Source: Clostridia bacterium (GTDB taxonomy: Bacteria > Bacillota > Clostridia > Christensenellales > Aristaeellaceae). Taken from it: a DNA stretch of 52,286 bases. The position numbers were made by a program, and so were the translations under genes. Under the pieces are notes generated by a model. It ran no database searches and was not told the origin of the DNA. It saw only the letters and a list, made by a program, of their open reading frames with translations. The DNA is taken from positions 1 through 52,286 of the forward strand of contig JAFRLY010000030.1 in the NCBI GenBank assembly GCA_017431005.1. Direction: 5' to 3'. Each line of letters opens with the position of its first letter. The stretch's first letter is position 1. Below, piece after piece: positions 31,914 through 40,795 of this stretch.

Positions 31914-33584
31914 TTATTCCCCGGCGCTGGTGAATACGATGCGGCCCTGCCCGTAGGGCGCTGCGTATTCCTCGCCGATCACACCGCCAAGGGTTCCGGT
32001 GATGTAGTCCAGCAGTACCTGGTTGTCCAGCTTTACGGATTCCTGCAGCACATTGGCACCGGCGTACATGGTGTAGCCATCCCCGTTGTTCAGCAGCTGA
32101 TAATCGACGGAAACCAGCTTGTACAGTTTTTCCGGATCCAGCGGCTCGCCCTTCACCAGCACATTGCGGATACGGCGCTCCCTGGTTTCATCCACATGGC
32201 TGAACATTGTGTTCTCATCCATGACGCAGGGGGACTCAATGGTGGGATCCACTTCAAAGGTGATGCCTGCCACCTGATTGAATCCGCCGAACTCGCCCGG
32301 CAGGGAGTGCACGGACCACTCCAGCGCATCCAGTACCTGCTGCCCGGTGACTTCAATCACAGTTAAGCTGTTGCCGAAGGGATGAACCTTCAGGATGTCA
32401 TTGCGGGTGATATCACCCTTGCTGATTGTTATGCGGATGCCGCCGCCGTTGACAAAGGCGATGTCCGCACCGCCGCTCTGGTCCAGATAGGCGTCAGCGC
32501 ACAGGTCGCCGAGGTTGGTTTCCGTTCTGCGGATGATACGGACCGGTCTTCCGTCATCCGTTCTGGCCTTGGGATCGTTGATGAGCAGATCCGCGGAGGT
32601 CTTTGCCACCACCTCGGACAGCGCTTCATTCAGCTCGTCCGTCGCAGCCGCGACTGCCCTGGCGGCTTCGTTATCCAGGTTCAGCAGCTTCGGTGCGGGT
32701 ATGCGGGAGTTCCAGCCGAAGAGCTCCGAGCTGATCGTTCCGTCCGTTTTGATGGTCAGAGCGCCGATATTGGCCAGCTTGGTGCCGCAGGCGCTGCGGA
32801 CGACGTCCTCACCGTTCTTGTTCTTCATAACGACCTGCTCCGTATCGTGGCTGTGGCCGTCCAGCCAGGCGTCGATGCCGGTGGTGTTCGCGATCACTTC
32901 GGAATACATCCAGGGGGAAACCTCCGCTTCGTCACCCAGGTGCCCGATCACGATCACGTACTGCGCGCCTTCCGCCCGGGCGTCATCCACCGCCTTCTGC
33001 ACGGCGGAGTAGAGGAGCTCTCCTGTCTCATCCTGCAGGAAGCCGTAGATGAATTTTCCTTCGTCGTTCATGAAATACCTGGGGGTGGAGGAACGGGGGG
33101 CCATCGGGGTGGTCACGCCCACAAAGGCGATCTTCACGCCGTCCGCTTCTTTGATGATGTAGGGATCAAAAACGAATTCCCCTTCCTTGTTGAAGTTGCA
33201 GCTGATGTAGGGATAATTCGCCTTTTCCGTCAGCTCCAGGAAACGTTCCATGCCGTAATCGAACTCATGGTTGCCGGGGATCGCGATATCATACCCCACT
33301 GTGTTCATGATGTTGATGATCGCCTCACCGCGGGTCATGGTGCCGATCGGTTCACCCTGAATGGCGTCGCCGTCGTCCACCAGGAACACATGATTCGAGG
33401 CGGACAGGCTTTCCTTGATCGTGTACAGTCCGGCATATCCCCAGCCCTGGTCAACGCCGCAGTGCACGTCGCTTGTGTAAAGCACAATCACGTCCTTCTC
33501 CAGCGCCGGAGCAGCGTTCTCCGCCGTTGCGGCGCAGGACAGGAACAAACACAATACCAACAGAATTCCAAGCAGTCTTTTCAT
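31914..33584 (-). CDS. secreted 5'-nucleotidase / metallophosphatase
   Basis: A 556-residue bifunctional 5'-nucleotidase-type enzyme that releases phosphate from nucleotides outside the cell. A signal peptide (LLGILLVLCLFLSCAATAE) is followed by the metallophosphatase domain with YTSDVHCG, DDGDAIQG, PGNHEFDYG and GHSHD. The C-terminal nucleotidase domain has LCADAYLDQSGGADIAFVNGGGIR and a long Tyr/Asp-rich end. The signal contains FLSCAAT, so lipid anchoring is possible but not certain. AAGGAGAATAAGGAAA precedes the ATG and a promoter lies at 33644-33672. It appears monocistronic. Confidence 0.93.
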   Translation of the reverse strand: MKRLLGILLVLCLFLSCAATAENAAPALEKDVIVLYTSDVHCGVDQGWGYAGLYTIKESLSASNHVFLVDDGDAIQGEPIGTMTRGEAIINIMNTVGYDIAIPGNHEFDYGMERFLELTEKANYPYISCNFNKEGEFVFDPYIIKEADGVKIAFVGVTTPMAPRSSTPRYFMNDEGKFIYGFLQDETGELLYSAVQKAVDDARAEGAQYVIVIGHLGDEAEVSPWMYSEVIANTTGIDAWLDGHSHDTEQVVMKNKNGEDVVRSACGTKLANIGALTIKTDGTISSELFGWNSRIPAPKLLNLDNEAARAVAAATDELNEALSEVVAKTSADLLINDPKARTDDGRPVRIIRRTETNLGDLCADAYLDQSGGADIAFVNGGGIRITISKGDITRNDILKVHPFGNSLTVIEVTGQQVLDALEWSVHSLPGEFGGFNQVAGITFEVDPTIESPCVMDENTMFSHVDETRERRIRNVLVKGEPLDPEKLYKLVSVDYQLLNNGDGYTMYAGANVLQESVKLDNQVLLDYITGTLGGVIGEEYAAPYGQGRIVFTSAGE

Positions 33585-33643
33585 TTTCCTTATTCTCCTT
33601 TTCTCTCCGGAATTCCCCTGACAGGCCGATTCCCATCAGGATT

Positions 33644-33672
33644 ATTATATCAATAAACGGCGACTGTTACAA
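33644..33672 (-). promoter_or_regulatory. promoter of the 5'-nucleotidase gene
   Basis: On the minus strand TTGTAA (33667-33672) and a perfect TATAAT (33644-33649) are 17 bases apart, about 60 bases upstream of the ATG. Confidence 0.7.
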
Positions 33673-33761
33673 TGCATCTGCGCTGTCTGCGATTATACCG
33701 AACCGGCAGTATTGCCGGCCCCGATGCTGCTGGTGCCCCAATGACTGCCGCGTCAGTCATC

Positions 33762-34085
33762 TTACCTGTTTTCATTGCCCCATGTGCAAAGCTGGTCGAG
33801 CACCTTCATTAACGAACGGCCCCGCTCCGTCAGAGTATATTCCACCTTTGGAGGGATTTCCGGATACATCTTCCGGTGAATCAGACCGTCATGCTCCAGC
33901 TCCTTCAGATTCATGCTTAAAGTCTTGTCTGCGACCTTCCCGAGATATCTCTGCATTTCGTTGAAACGGACAGGCTCATACTCCATCAGGCAATAAAGGA
34001 TAATTGGTTTATATTTTCCGGAGATCAGTGATAAAGTATAGCTGTACCCTGTTTCTGCGAAATTCGCTTCGTCAATGCGGTTCAT
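33762..34085 (-). CDS. HxlR-family transcriptional regulator
   Basis: A 107-residue winged-helix protein of the HxlR/MarR-like group, with the typical SGKYKPIILYCLMEYEPVRFNEMQRYLG, ADKTLSMNLKELEHDGLI and VEYTLTERGRSL segments. It usually acts as a dimer sensing redox or electrophile stress. GCGGAGGTAAGCGCAG precedes the ATG. It is divergent from a flavin reductase-like gene and separated from it by an inverted repeat (34104-34130) that fits its operator. Confidence 0.93.
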   Translation of the reverse strand: MNRIDEANFAETGYSYTLSLISGKYKPIILYCLMEYEPVRFNEMQRYLGKVADKTLSMNLKELEHDGLIHRKMYPEIPPKVEYTLTERGRSLMKVLDQLCTWGNENR

Positions 34086-34103
34086 CTGCGCTTACCTCCG
34101 CGT

Positions 34104-34130
34104 AAGTACCTTACAATAATGTTGGTACTT
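34104..34130. promoter_or_regulatory. inverted-repeat operator between HxlR and flavin reductase genes
   Basis: AAGTACC (34104-34110) and GGTACTT (34124-34130) are a perfect inverted pair with 13 bases between. The site lies in the divergent intergenic region, as HxlR-family operators do. Confidence 0.72.
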
Positions 34131-34204
34131 GTTGAAATTACGGAGGCATGATAGCATACATCTGCCGTGAAGGCAATCATATGATGAAAGGCTGGTAATC
34201 GTCT

Positions 34205-34789
34205 ATGAAGAAGGATCTGGGAGTCATTCAGGCTGTTTATCCGATGCCGGTGCTGATGGTGGCTGCCTACGATGAAACAGGCAAGGTCAATGTCATGAAT
34301 GCTGCATGGGGCATGATCTGCGCTATGGATAAGATTGCGCTGTTTATTGATGAGGATCATAAGACAACGCAGAACATTCTGAAAACGAAAGCCCTTACCG
34401 TCGCCCTGGCTGACAAGGCACATATGGATGCTGCCGATTTCTTTGGCATTGCTTCCGGCAACAAAATGGATGATAAATTCGAGCGTACGGGATATCATGC
34501 TGTAAAGAGCGGGCATGTGAACGCTCCCGTGATTGAGGAATTCCCGGTCGTCATGGAATGCGAACTTGCGGAGGTTATCAATACTGACAGCATGTACGCG
34601 ATTGTCGGAAAAATCGTCAACGTGGCAGCGGATGAAGCTGTCCTGGATGAAAAAGGCAAGATCGATCCTGCCAGACTGAACGCTCTGATTTTCGATCAGT
34701 TCAGGCATGGATACTATGTTTCCGGAGAACAGGTCGGGAAAGCCTGGAACGCGGGCGCGGGTCTGATGCGCCAGGGCAATACTCCCTGA
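34205..34789 (+). CDS. flavin reductase-like protein
   Basis: The 194-residue product matches the flavin reductase-like FMN-binding split-barrel family (YPMPVLMVAAYDETGKVNVMNAAWG at the start, then KALTVALADKAHMDAADFFG and FERTGYHAVK). These proteins use NAD(P)H to reduce flavins or are flavin-linked oxidoreductases. It is divergently paired with the HxlR regulator, a common arrangement for stress-induced reductases. The ribosome site is weak (AAAGGCTGG). A strong terminator follows at 34878. Confidence 0.9.
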   Translation: MKKDLGVIQAVYPMPVLMVAAYDETGKVNVMNAAWGMICAMDKIALFIDEDHKTTQNILKTKALTVALADKAHMDAADFFGIASGNKMDDKFERTGYHAVKSGHVNAPVIEEFPVVMECELAEVINTDSMYAIVGKIVNVAADEAVLDEKGKIDPARLNALIFDQFRHGYYVSGEQVGKAWNAGAGLMRQGNTP

Positions 34790-34877
34790 ACACTTTGTCC
34801 TGCACGGCTGAAGGTGTACTGATCGCTGCAAAAACATACCGCATGCGACTGAACGGCTTTGCCGGACGGACTCAGGG

Positions 34878-34904
34878 GCTGCTCCATGACGGAGCAGCTT
34901 TTTT
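34878..34904 (+). terminator. rho-independent terminator
   Basis: GCTGCTCC (34878-34885) and GGAGCAGC (34891-34898) form a perfect stem with an ATGAC loop, followed by six T. It ends the flavin reductase transcript. Confidence 0.9.
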
Positions 34905-34950
34905 GCGCGGGTGTTAACAAAACATTTTTTGCGCGGGTGTTAACAAAACA
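34899..34950 (+). repeat. 26-bp perfect tandem duplication
   Basis: The 26-base unit beginning TTTTTTGCGCGGGTGTTAAC and ending AAAACA occurs at 34899-34924 and directly again at 34925-34950 with no mismatch. The first copy supplies the T tract of the terminator; the second has a T tract without a hairpin. Confidence 0.93.
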
Positions 34951-35035
34951 CCGCTGGACAACCATCTGATTTTGTCATATCATGACAAAAGAAAAAAAGA
35001 CATATAACAGCTGTCCGGAACAGGGGGAACAATGG

Positions 35036-36367
35036 ATGAGGCTGAAAGAAAATAAAGTTTATATCAAAGCGGGTATTACCGCCTTTCTTGTGGTTGCCGC
35101 CGGGATTCTGTGCTATTTTCTGATCGACAAGCTGGACCAGGTGAGCAGCGCCTGGAATAAGGTGACGGCCATCCTGCGCCCGTTCATTGTCGGCGGCGCG
35201 CTGGCGTATCTGCTGACGCCGGCCTGCAACGCGCTGGACAGGTTTTTTCAGAAGTGCACCCGCGGCAGGGCTGAGAAGACCTGCAAGGGCTTTTCCATTG
35301 CCATCTCCCTGATCGTGACCATCGCGATCGTGACGCTGCTGACGTCGATCCTGGTGCCGCAGGTGATCCGGAGCCTGGTCAGCGTCGTGAACGCCCTGCC
35401 GGGGCAGATCAATGCCGCCCGGCAGCAGATCGACCAGTGGCTGGCGGACGAGCCGGACCTCCGGCAATGGTGGGACCGGATCTTCGCCCAGATTTCCAGC
35501 GCCATCACCACCTGGCGTGAGACCGGGCTGATGCCCATGGTCAGCTCCGTGCTGTCCGGCACCGCGTCCTATGTGACCGGCTTTGCCGTCGCGATCAAGG
35601 ATGTCCTGCTGGGCCTGATCGTGACCATATATCTGCTGGCGGCCCGCAAGCGCTTCGCGGCGCAGGCCAGGCTGACGCTGAACGGTATCTGCCCGGACAG
35701 ATGGCTGCCCAAGGTGGAGGAGGAGGTTCATTTCATCAACCACATCTTCCACGGCTTCCTGCTGGGCAAGCTGCTGGATTCGGCCATCATCGGCGTGCTC
35801 TGCTTCCTGGGCTGCCTGGTGATGGGCTTCCCCCAGGCGCCGCTGTTCGGCGTCGTGGTCGGCGTCACCAATATCATCCCCTTTGTGGGGCCGTTCATCG
35901 GCGCCATTCCCTGCGCGCTGATCCTGCTGCTGGCCAACCCGGTGCACTGCCTGATGTTCGTGATTTTCATCCTGATCCTGCAGCAGCTGGACGGCAACGT
36001 GATTGGGCCCCGGATCATCGGGAGTTCGACCGGCATCTCCGGTTTCTGGATCACCTTTGCCATCCTGTTCTTCGGCGGGCTGTGGGGGCTGGTCGGCATG
36101 CTGGTGGCCGTGCCGCTGTTTGCCGTGATCTATGACATTGTCCGGAAGCTTCTTTTCCGGCGGCTCAGAAGAAAAGGCCACGATCAAATGATCGCGGCCT
36201 ATGAAACAACCTATCATCCCGCGCCTGCGCCGGTGAAGAAAATCCGCAGGGCGAAAACAGAAACAGCAGATCCGACAGAGAAAACGGATCAAACAGAGGA
36301 AACCGGCAAAACAGAAGAGGCAGACAAAGCAGAGGAAACAGATCAGAAGCCGGAATCAGGGCGCTGA
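35036..36367 (+). CDS. AI-2E family (TqsA/PerM-type) membrane protein
   Basis: The 443-residue product has seven to eight hydrophobic segments and the family hallmarks LRPFIVGGALAYLLTP, a large soluble insert, FHGFLLGKLLDSAIIGVLCF, NIIPFVGPFIGAIP and QQLDGNVIGPRIIG. Members are called autoinducer-2 exporters or permeases; most have no tested substrate. It begins at ATG 35036 with GGGGGAAC upstream rather than the weaker ATG at 34982. It ends in a Glu/Lys/Thr-rich tail of about 35 residues with repeated ETD/EEAD steps. Its stop overlaps the convergent galactanase gene by 12 bases. Confidence 0.93.
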   Translation: MRLKENKVYIKAGITAFLVVAAGILCYFLIDKLDQVSSAWNKVTAILRPFIVGGALAYLLTPACNALDRFFQKCTRGRAEKTCKGFSIAISLIVTIAIVTLLTSILVPQVIRSLVSVVNALPGQINAARQQIDQWLADEPDLRQWWDRIFAQISSAITTWRETGLMPMVSSVLSGTASYVTGFAVAIKDVLLGLIVTIYLLAARKRFAAQARLTLNGICPDRWLPKVEEEVHFINHIFHGFLLGKLLDSAIIGVLCFLGCLVMGFPQAPLFGVVVGVTNIIPFVGPFIGAIPCALILLLANPVHCLMFVIFILILQQLDGNVIGPRIIGSSTGISGFWITFAILFFGGLWGLVGMLVAVPLFAVIYDIVRKLLFRRLRRKGHDQMIAAYETTYHPAPAPVKKIRRAKTETADPTEKTDQTEETGKTEEADKAEETDQKPESGR

Positions 36368-38296
36368 GTTCAGCTTCGCGTCGTCAATCTTGCCCCAGGC
36401 ACCGTTGCCGGCGCCCTGGCAGCGGACGTAGATCCCGACGGTGACCGGCTGCCCTTCCGTGTGCTCAAACGCCGGAACGGTGCCTGTATCCCAGCTGCCG
36501 TAGGATGTGATCTTCATCGGCTCGGATTTCAGCACGGTATCGCCCTCCTTCACGTAAGCGTATACCTCGTGCTCACCCGCGTCGCCGCCCATGACCGAAA
36601 TGCTGAAGGTATAGCGGCCGGCCGGCAGCTCCGCAGGCTGCTGCTCCAGCGTGAATTCCACGGAATCCCTGGCGGCGCTCCAGAAATGCGCGTGCTTTGT
36701 GCCGGTCAGGGAGTCGGTTTTCTTGTCTTCCACATACAGCTCGTCCGCCTTCTTCAGGTCGGTGAAGGTCCAGCCGGTATCGCCGTCCTCAAAGCTGTCG
36801 TTGACCAGATAGTTATAGTACACCATGGAGACCCAGGCGTGCGCCTGCATGCCGCCGGCCTCTCCCGTGATTTCATACACCGCCGGGCCGGAGGCGTGCA
36901 TCTCCTCCTCCTTTTCCGCCGGCAGCTCCCAGACGACCGGGACGGCCTGCCTGCTGTTGTCGTTCATAACGGCGTTGACGGTGTCCGGCAGCGCAACCGG
37001 CAGGCTCAGGTCGCACACCAGGTTCACGTCCTCCAGCGCGTCCGGAACCACCGGCACCTCGTGCCCCTCCCGCATATACCGGAACACCTGCAGGGAATCC
37101 AGCGGGCGCCCTGCAGGATCGAACATCGCCTGGTTGTCCACCGCGCAGCCGCCGTAGTATTTTCCGGCATCCGCGGGATCATAGCCCGCGGCGTGGCTGG
37201 TGGCCCAGCCGGAGCCGAAGGTTTCCCATTTTTCATGGTTCTCCTCCCAGGAGTTCGTGCCGACGGAAATCCAGGTGCCCTCCCAGTACACCACGCCGAT
37301 GGCGCCCGGCACCCGGCTGACCAGCGTGTCCGTGATGTTCCGGACGCTGTTGGCCTGCCCCTGCACGGTGAAGGGATAGTCCTTGATGATGGTGCCCCCG
37401 TCCCCGACGGTGTTGCCGAAGAAATCGGAATCCTCCGGCGTATACGCGTAGGAGGTTTCCATGACCATGACCTTTTTCCCGTAGGTTTCGGAAATCTCCG
37501 TCAGCACGGCGGCAAGGTTGTCCAGCGTGCCGTGCCAGTAAGGATAGTAGGAGGTCGCGAACACGTCGTAATCCACCTGGTAGTAATCCATCTTTTTGGC
37601 GTAGGTCGCGTAGCTGCCCGCCTTCTCCGGGTTGGCGAAGTGCAGGGCCACCAGCGCCTCCGGGAAAACCTCCCGGGTCGCTTTCGCGCCGGCCTGCATC
37701 AGGTACTGGATGTTGAACCAGGTTTTTTCGCCGCAGAGCAGGTTGTTGGTTTCATTGCCGGTCTGGACCATACCGACGTCCACTCCGGCGTCCTTCAGCT
37801 GCTTCAGGCAGTCCAGAGTATACTGATAAACGGCTTCCGTCTTTTCCTCAATGGCCATGCCGGCCCAGGCCTTGGGCACCATCTGCTTTCCGGGATCTGC
37901 CCAGAAGTCTGAATAATGGAAGTCCACGATCAGCTTCATGCCGCAGGCTGTTGCGCGCTTTCCGATCTCCACCGCGGTCCGGATATCGCAGTTGCCTCCG
38001 CCGTAGCCGTTTCCGTCTGCGTCGTACGGATCGTTCCAGACCCGGACCCGGATGTGCGTGATGCCGCTGTCCGCCAGCACCTGAAAAACGTCCGCCTCCC
38101 GGCCGGCCGCGTCATAGTATTTTACGCCGCTGGCCTCCTCGGCAATCACGGAGGAGGCGTCCATGCCGAAGATGAAATCCTCCGGCAGCCCCTCCACCTT
38201 CCGCACATAGAGCGGGGAGCCGGTCTCCTCACCGAGGGCGGGCAGGCAGAACAGAAAACTCAGGGCAAGAAGAACGGAAAACAGACAGCGCAGCAT
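36356..38296 (-). CDS. secreted GH53 endo-beta-1,4-galactanase with Ig-like and CBM modules
   Basis: A 646-residue secreted arabinogalactan endo-1,4-beta-galactosidase. The signal peptide ends LPALGEE. The GH53 barrel (about 35-400) has FIFGMDASS, VDFHYSDFWADPGKQ, the acid/base E182 in QTGNETNN and the nucleophile E280 in VMVMETSYAY. A beta-sandwich segment rich in strands (about 430-500) follows, and the last about 140 residues (NDSFEDGDTGWTF, then EHTEGQPVTVGIYVRC) resemble a CBM61-type galactan-binding module. ATG 38296 has AAGGAGGTTCTTCC before it; an earlier in-frame start is not used. It attacks pectic galactan outside the cell. Confidence 0.93.
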   Translation of the reverse strand: MLRCLFSVLLALSFLFCLPALGEETGSPLYVRKVEGLPEDFIFGMDASSVIAEEASGVKYYDAAGREADVFQVLADSGITHIRVRVWNDPYDADGNGYGGGNCDIRTAVEIGKRATACGMKLIVDFHYSDFWADPGKQMVPKAWAGMAIEEKTEAVYQYTLDCLKQLKDAGVDVGMVQTGNETNNLLCGEKTWFNIQYLMQAGAKATREVFPEALVALHFANPEKAGSYATYAKKMDYYQVDYDVFATSYYPYWHGTLDNLAAVLTEISETYGKKVMVMETSYAYTPEDSDFFGNTVGDGGTIIKDYPFTVQGQANSVRNITDTLVSRVPGAIGVVYWEGTWISVGTNSWEENHEKWETFGSGWATSHAAGYDPADAGKYYGGCAVDNQAMFDPAGRPLDSLQVFRYMREGHEVPVVPDALEDVNLVCDLSLPVALPDTVNAVMNDNSRQAVPVVWELPAEKEEEMHASGPAVYEITGEAGGMQAHAWVSMVYYNYLVNDSFEDGDTGWTFTDLKKADELYVEDKKTDSLTGTKHAHFWSAARDSVEFTLEQQPAELPAGRYTFSISVMGGDAGEHEVYAYVKEGDTVLKSEPMKITSYGSWDTGTVPAFEHTEGQPVTVGIYVRCQGAGNGAWGKIDDAKLNSAP

Positions 38297-38357
38297 GGAA
38301 GAACCTCCTTCATTTTTTACAGGCAATCCCCGGAAGATTCCGGAATTCACTGCGTCT

Positions 38358-38387
38358 ATTATACCCCCGGATGGGGCGCCGCTTCAA
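38358..38387 (-). promoter_or_regulatory. promoter of the galactanase gene
   Basis: On the minus strand TTGAAG (38382-38387) and a perfect TATAAT (38358-38363) are 18 bases apart, about 62 bases upstream of the ATG. Confidence 0.6.
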
Positions 38388-38434
38388 GCAGCGGCCGGCA
38401 ACGAACGATTTCTTTGAGAAAGGGAGTGCTGAAC

Positions 38435-40060
38435 ATGAAGAAAACCTGGAGCCTGATCCTGATCCTGCTGCTGACCCTCTGCCTGGCGGCCGGAACGGCG
38501 GAAAACGCCGGTGAGGTAGAAGAAAAGTGGGAAACAGAAACGGGAACAGAGAGTGTGAATGAATCAGAGTGGGATTTTATGGACAACAACAGGGTGTTTT
38601 ATGAGATTTTTGTGGGATCCTTCTCGGATTCCGACGGGGACGGCATCGGCGACCTGCGGGGCGTGATCAACCGGCTGGATTACCTGAACGACGGGGACCC
38701 GGAATCCGGAAAGAGCCTGGGCATTGAGGGGATCTGGCTGACGCCCGTATTCCCGTCTCCCACCTATCATAAGTACGACGTGACGGATTATTACGCCGTG
38801 GATCCGCAGTTCGGCACGATGGCCGATCTGGAGGAGCTGATCGCCGGGTGCCATGCCCGGGGCATCAAGCTGATCCTGGACCTGCCGCTGAACCATACGG
38901 GAGCGCAGTGCCGGTGGTACAAAAACTTCCTGAACGCGCATCTGATGCAGAATCCGGGCAACGCTTATTACGATTTCTATACCTGGCTGCCCGGGGAGGA
39001 GAAGGCCCCGGCGGGCCGGCATTTCACCCGGGCCAACAGCGGAAAGCTGCTGGTGGAGGCCAATTTCTCGGACACCATGCCGGAGCTGAACTTTGACAAT
39101 CCGCAGGTCCGGGAGGAGGTGCTGAAGATCGCCCGGTTCTGGCTGGAGAAGGGCGTGGACGGCTTCCGGTTCGACGCGGCCAAGTATCTGTATCTCGGCG
39201 ATGAGCCGAAGAATGTGGAATTCTGGATCTGGTATATGGAGGAGCTGAAAAAGATCAGGCCGGAGCTTTATACCGTGGCGGAGGTCTGGGACGGGGAAGG
39301 CGTGACGGACAGATACGCCGCGGCCCTGGACTGCTTCAACTTCTCGACCAGCCAGGCGGAGGGCCTGATCGCGGTCACCGCCAAGGGCGGGGACGCCAAC
39401 AAGTGGGCTTCCTACCTGGAGGCCCGGCAGAAAACCCTGCGGGGCATCCGTCCGGACAGCATGCTGCAGCTGTTTGTTTCCAACCATGACATGGACCGCT
39501 CGGCCGGGTATCTGACGGCGGCCAGCGGCCGCATGAAGATGGCGGCGAACCTGTACCTGCTGGCTCCCGGCTCTCCCTTCATCTACTACGGGGAGGAGAT
39601 CAACCTGCGCGGCTCCCGGGGCGGCGCCAATACGGACGCGAACCGGCGCCTGGCCATGCTCTGGGGCGACGGGGACACCGTGAAGGATCCGGCGGGGAGC
39701 ACCTATGACAAGCAGACGCCCTACAGCGTAAAGGATCTGCTGGGCATGCCCGGGAACCTGATCGACTATTACCGTCAGGTGATCGCCATCCGGAAGGCGC
39801 ATCCGGAGATCGCCCGGGGAGAGGTCAAAGCCCTGAGCTTCCCGGATACGAAGCTGGGCGGTTTCCTCTGCACCTGGGAGGGCAGCACGGCGGCCGTGTT
39901 CCATAACCCCGGAAGCAGCTCCCAGACGGTGGATCTGGCCGGCGCCGCGGATTTCACCTTCACCGCGGTGGCGGACTTCATCGGCGGCCCGGAGGCGAGG
40001 GTGGAGCTGAACGGCACGCTGCTGACCCTGGGACCCCAGACCAGCGCGGTCCTGAGATAA
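38435..40060 (+). CDS. secreted GH13 alpha-amylase-family enzyme
   Basis: A 541-residue secreted alpha-amylase-type enzyme. A signal peptide (LILILLLTLCLAAGTAE) is followed by an acidic linker and the catalytic barrel: DLPLNHTGAQ (region I), GFRFDAAKY with nucleophile D247, VAEVWDG with acid/base E283 and FVSNHDMDR with the third Asp. A C-terminal beta domain ends with GTLLTLGPQTSAVLR. It resembles enzymes acting on starch or maltodextrins with an alpha-glucosidase-like FSDSDGDGIGDLRG start. It is divergent from the galactanase gene. AAAGGGAG lies upstream of the ATG. Confidence 0.92.
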   Translation: MKKTWSLILILLLTLCLAAGTAENAGEVEEKWETETGTESVNESEWDFMDNNRVFYEIFVGSFSDSDGDGIGDLRGVINRLDYLNDGDPESGKSLGIEGIWLTPVFPSPTYHKYDVTDYYAVDPQFGTMADLEELIAGCHARGIKLILDLPLNHTGAQCRWYKNFLNAHLMQNPGNAYYDFYTWLPGEEKAPAGRHFTRANSGKLLVEANFSDTMPELNFDNPQVREEVLKIARFWLEKGVDGFRFDAAKYLYLGDEPKNVEFWIWYMEELKKIRPELYTVAEVWDGEGVTDRYAAALDCFNFSTSQAEGLIAVTAKGGDANKWASYLEARQKTLRGIRPDSMLQLFVSNHDMDRSAGYLTAASGRMKMAANLYLLAPGSPFIYYGEEINLRGSRGGANTDANRRLAMLWGDGDTVKDPAGSTYDKQTPYSVKDLLGMPGNLIDYYRQVIAIRKAHPEIARGEVKALSFPDTKLGGFLCTWEGSTAAVFHNPGSSSQTVDLAGAADFTFTAVADFIGGPEARVELNGTLLTLGPQTSAVLR

Positions 40061-40063
40061 TCG

Positions 40064-40092
40064 TTGTATACAGCGCGGAATCATGGTATACT
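40064..40092 (+). promoter_or_regulatory. promoter of the thrH-like gene
   Basis: TTGTAT (40064-40069) and TATACT (40087-40092) are 17 bases apart, 37 bases upstream of the ATG at 40129. Confidence 0.6.
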
Positions 40093-40128
40093 GCTGCCTG
40101 ATACCGACGAAAGCGAGGAAGTTACGGA

Positions 40129-40728
40129 ATGAATCTTGTATGCCTGGATCTGGAAGGGGTACTGGTGCCGGAAATCTGGATTGCCTTTTCAGAGGCCAGC
40201 GGGATCCCGGAGCTCAGAAGAACGACCCGGGACGAGCCGGATTACGACAAGCTGATGAAATGGCGGCTGGGCATCCTGCGGGAGCACGGCCTGGGCCTGA
40301 CGGATATTCAGCGGACCATCGCCACGATTGACCCCATGCCCGGCGCGAAGGAATTCCTGGACACGCTGCGCAGCGAGACCCAGGCGGTCATTCTGTCCGA
40401 CACCTTTACCCAGTTCGCTTCTCCCCTGATGAAGAAGCTGGGCTGGCCGACCATCTTCTGCAACGAGCTGGAGGTGGGGCCGGACGACAGCATCACCGGA
40501 TACCATATCCGCACCGCACAGAGCAAGCTCTCCACCGTGAAGGCCATGCAGAGCATCGGGTTTGACACGATCGCGGCGGGCGACAGCTACAACGACCTGG
40601 GCATGATCCAGGCCAGCAAGGCAGGCTTCCTGTTCCGCACCACGGAGCAGATCCGGAAGGACCATCCGGAGCTGCCGGCCTGCGAAACCTATGACGAACT
40701 CCTGGCGCTGATCCGCGGAGCACTGTAA
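40129..40728 (+). CDS. thrH: HAD phosphatase ThrH (phosphoserine phosphatase / homoserine phosphotransferase)
   Basis: A 199-residue HAD-superfamily protein closely matching ThrH, which dephosphorylates phosphoserine and can move the phosphate to homoserine. The start NLVCLDLEGVLVPEIWIAF contains the family's special DLEG form of the first HAD motif. VILSDTFTQF is motif II, and AAGDSYNDLGMIQ carries the metal-binding Asp pair. It serves serine and threonine metabolism. It is followed by a NUDIX hydrolase gene about 60 bases on, possibly in one unit. The assignment rests on the strong N-terminal and motif match. Confidence 0.93.
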   Translation: MNLVCLDLEGVLVPEIWIAFSEASGIPELRRTTRDEPDYDKLMKWRLGILREHGLGLTDIQRTIATIDPMPGAKEFLDTLRSETQAVILSDTFTQFASPLMKKLGWPTIFCNELEVGPDDSITGYHIRTAQSKLSTVKAMQSIGFDTIAAGDSYNDLGMIQASKAGFLFRTTEQIRKDHPELPACETYDELLALIRGAL

Positions 40729-40795
40729 AAAAAACTACGGACGGGAACATCCCGCCCGTTTTCGATTCCGGAAAAGAGAAAAAGGACTGATGACA

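Noticed and set aside
34940-36292. Long minus-strand frame opposite the AI-2E family gene
   Set aside because: Low-complexity His/Gln/Asp-rich sequence with no start signal; the plus strand encodes a clear membrane protein.
40740-40776. Terminator between the ThrH-like and NUDIX genes
   Set aside because: Only a five-base stem (CGGGA/TCCCG) with a weak T tract is present; the genes may well be co-transcribed.
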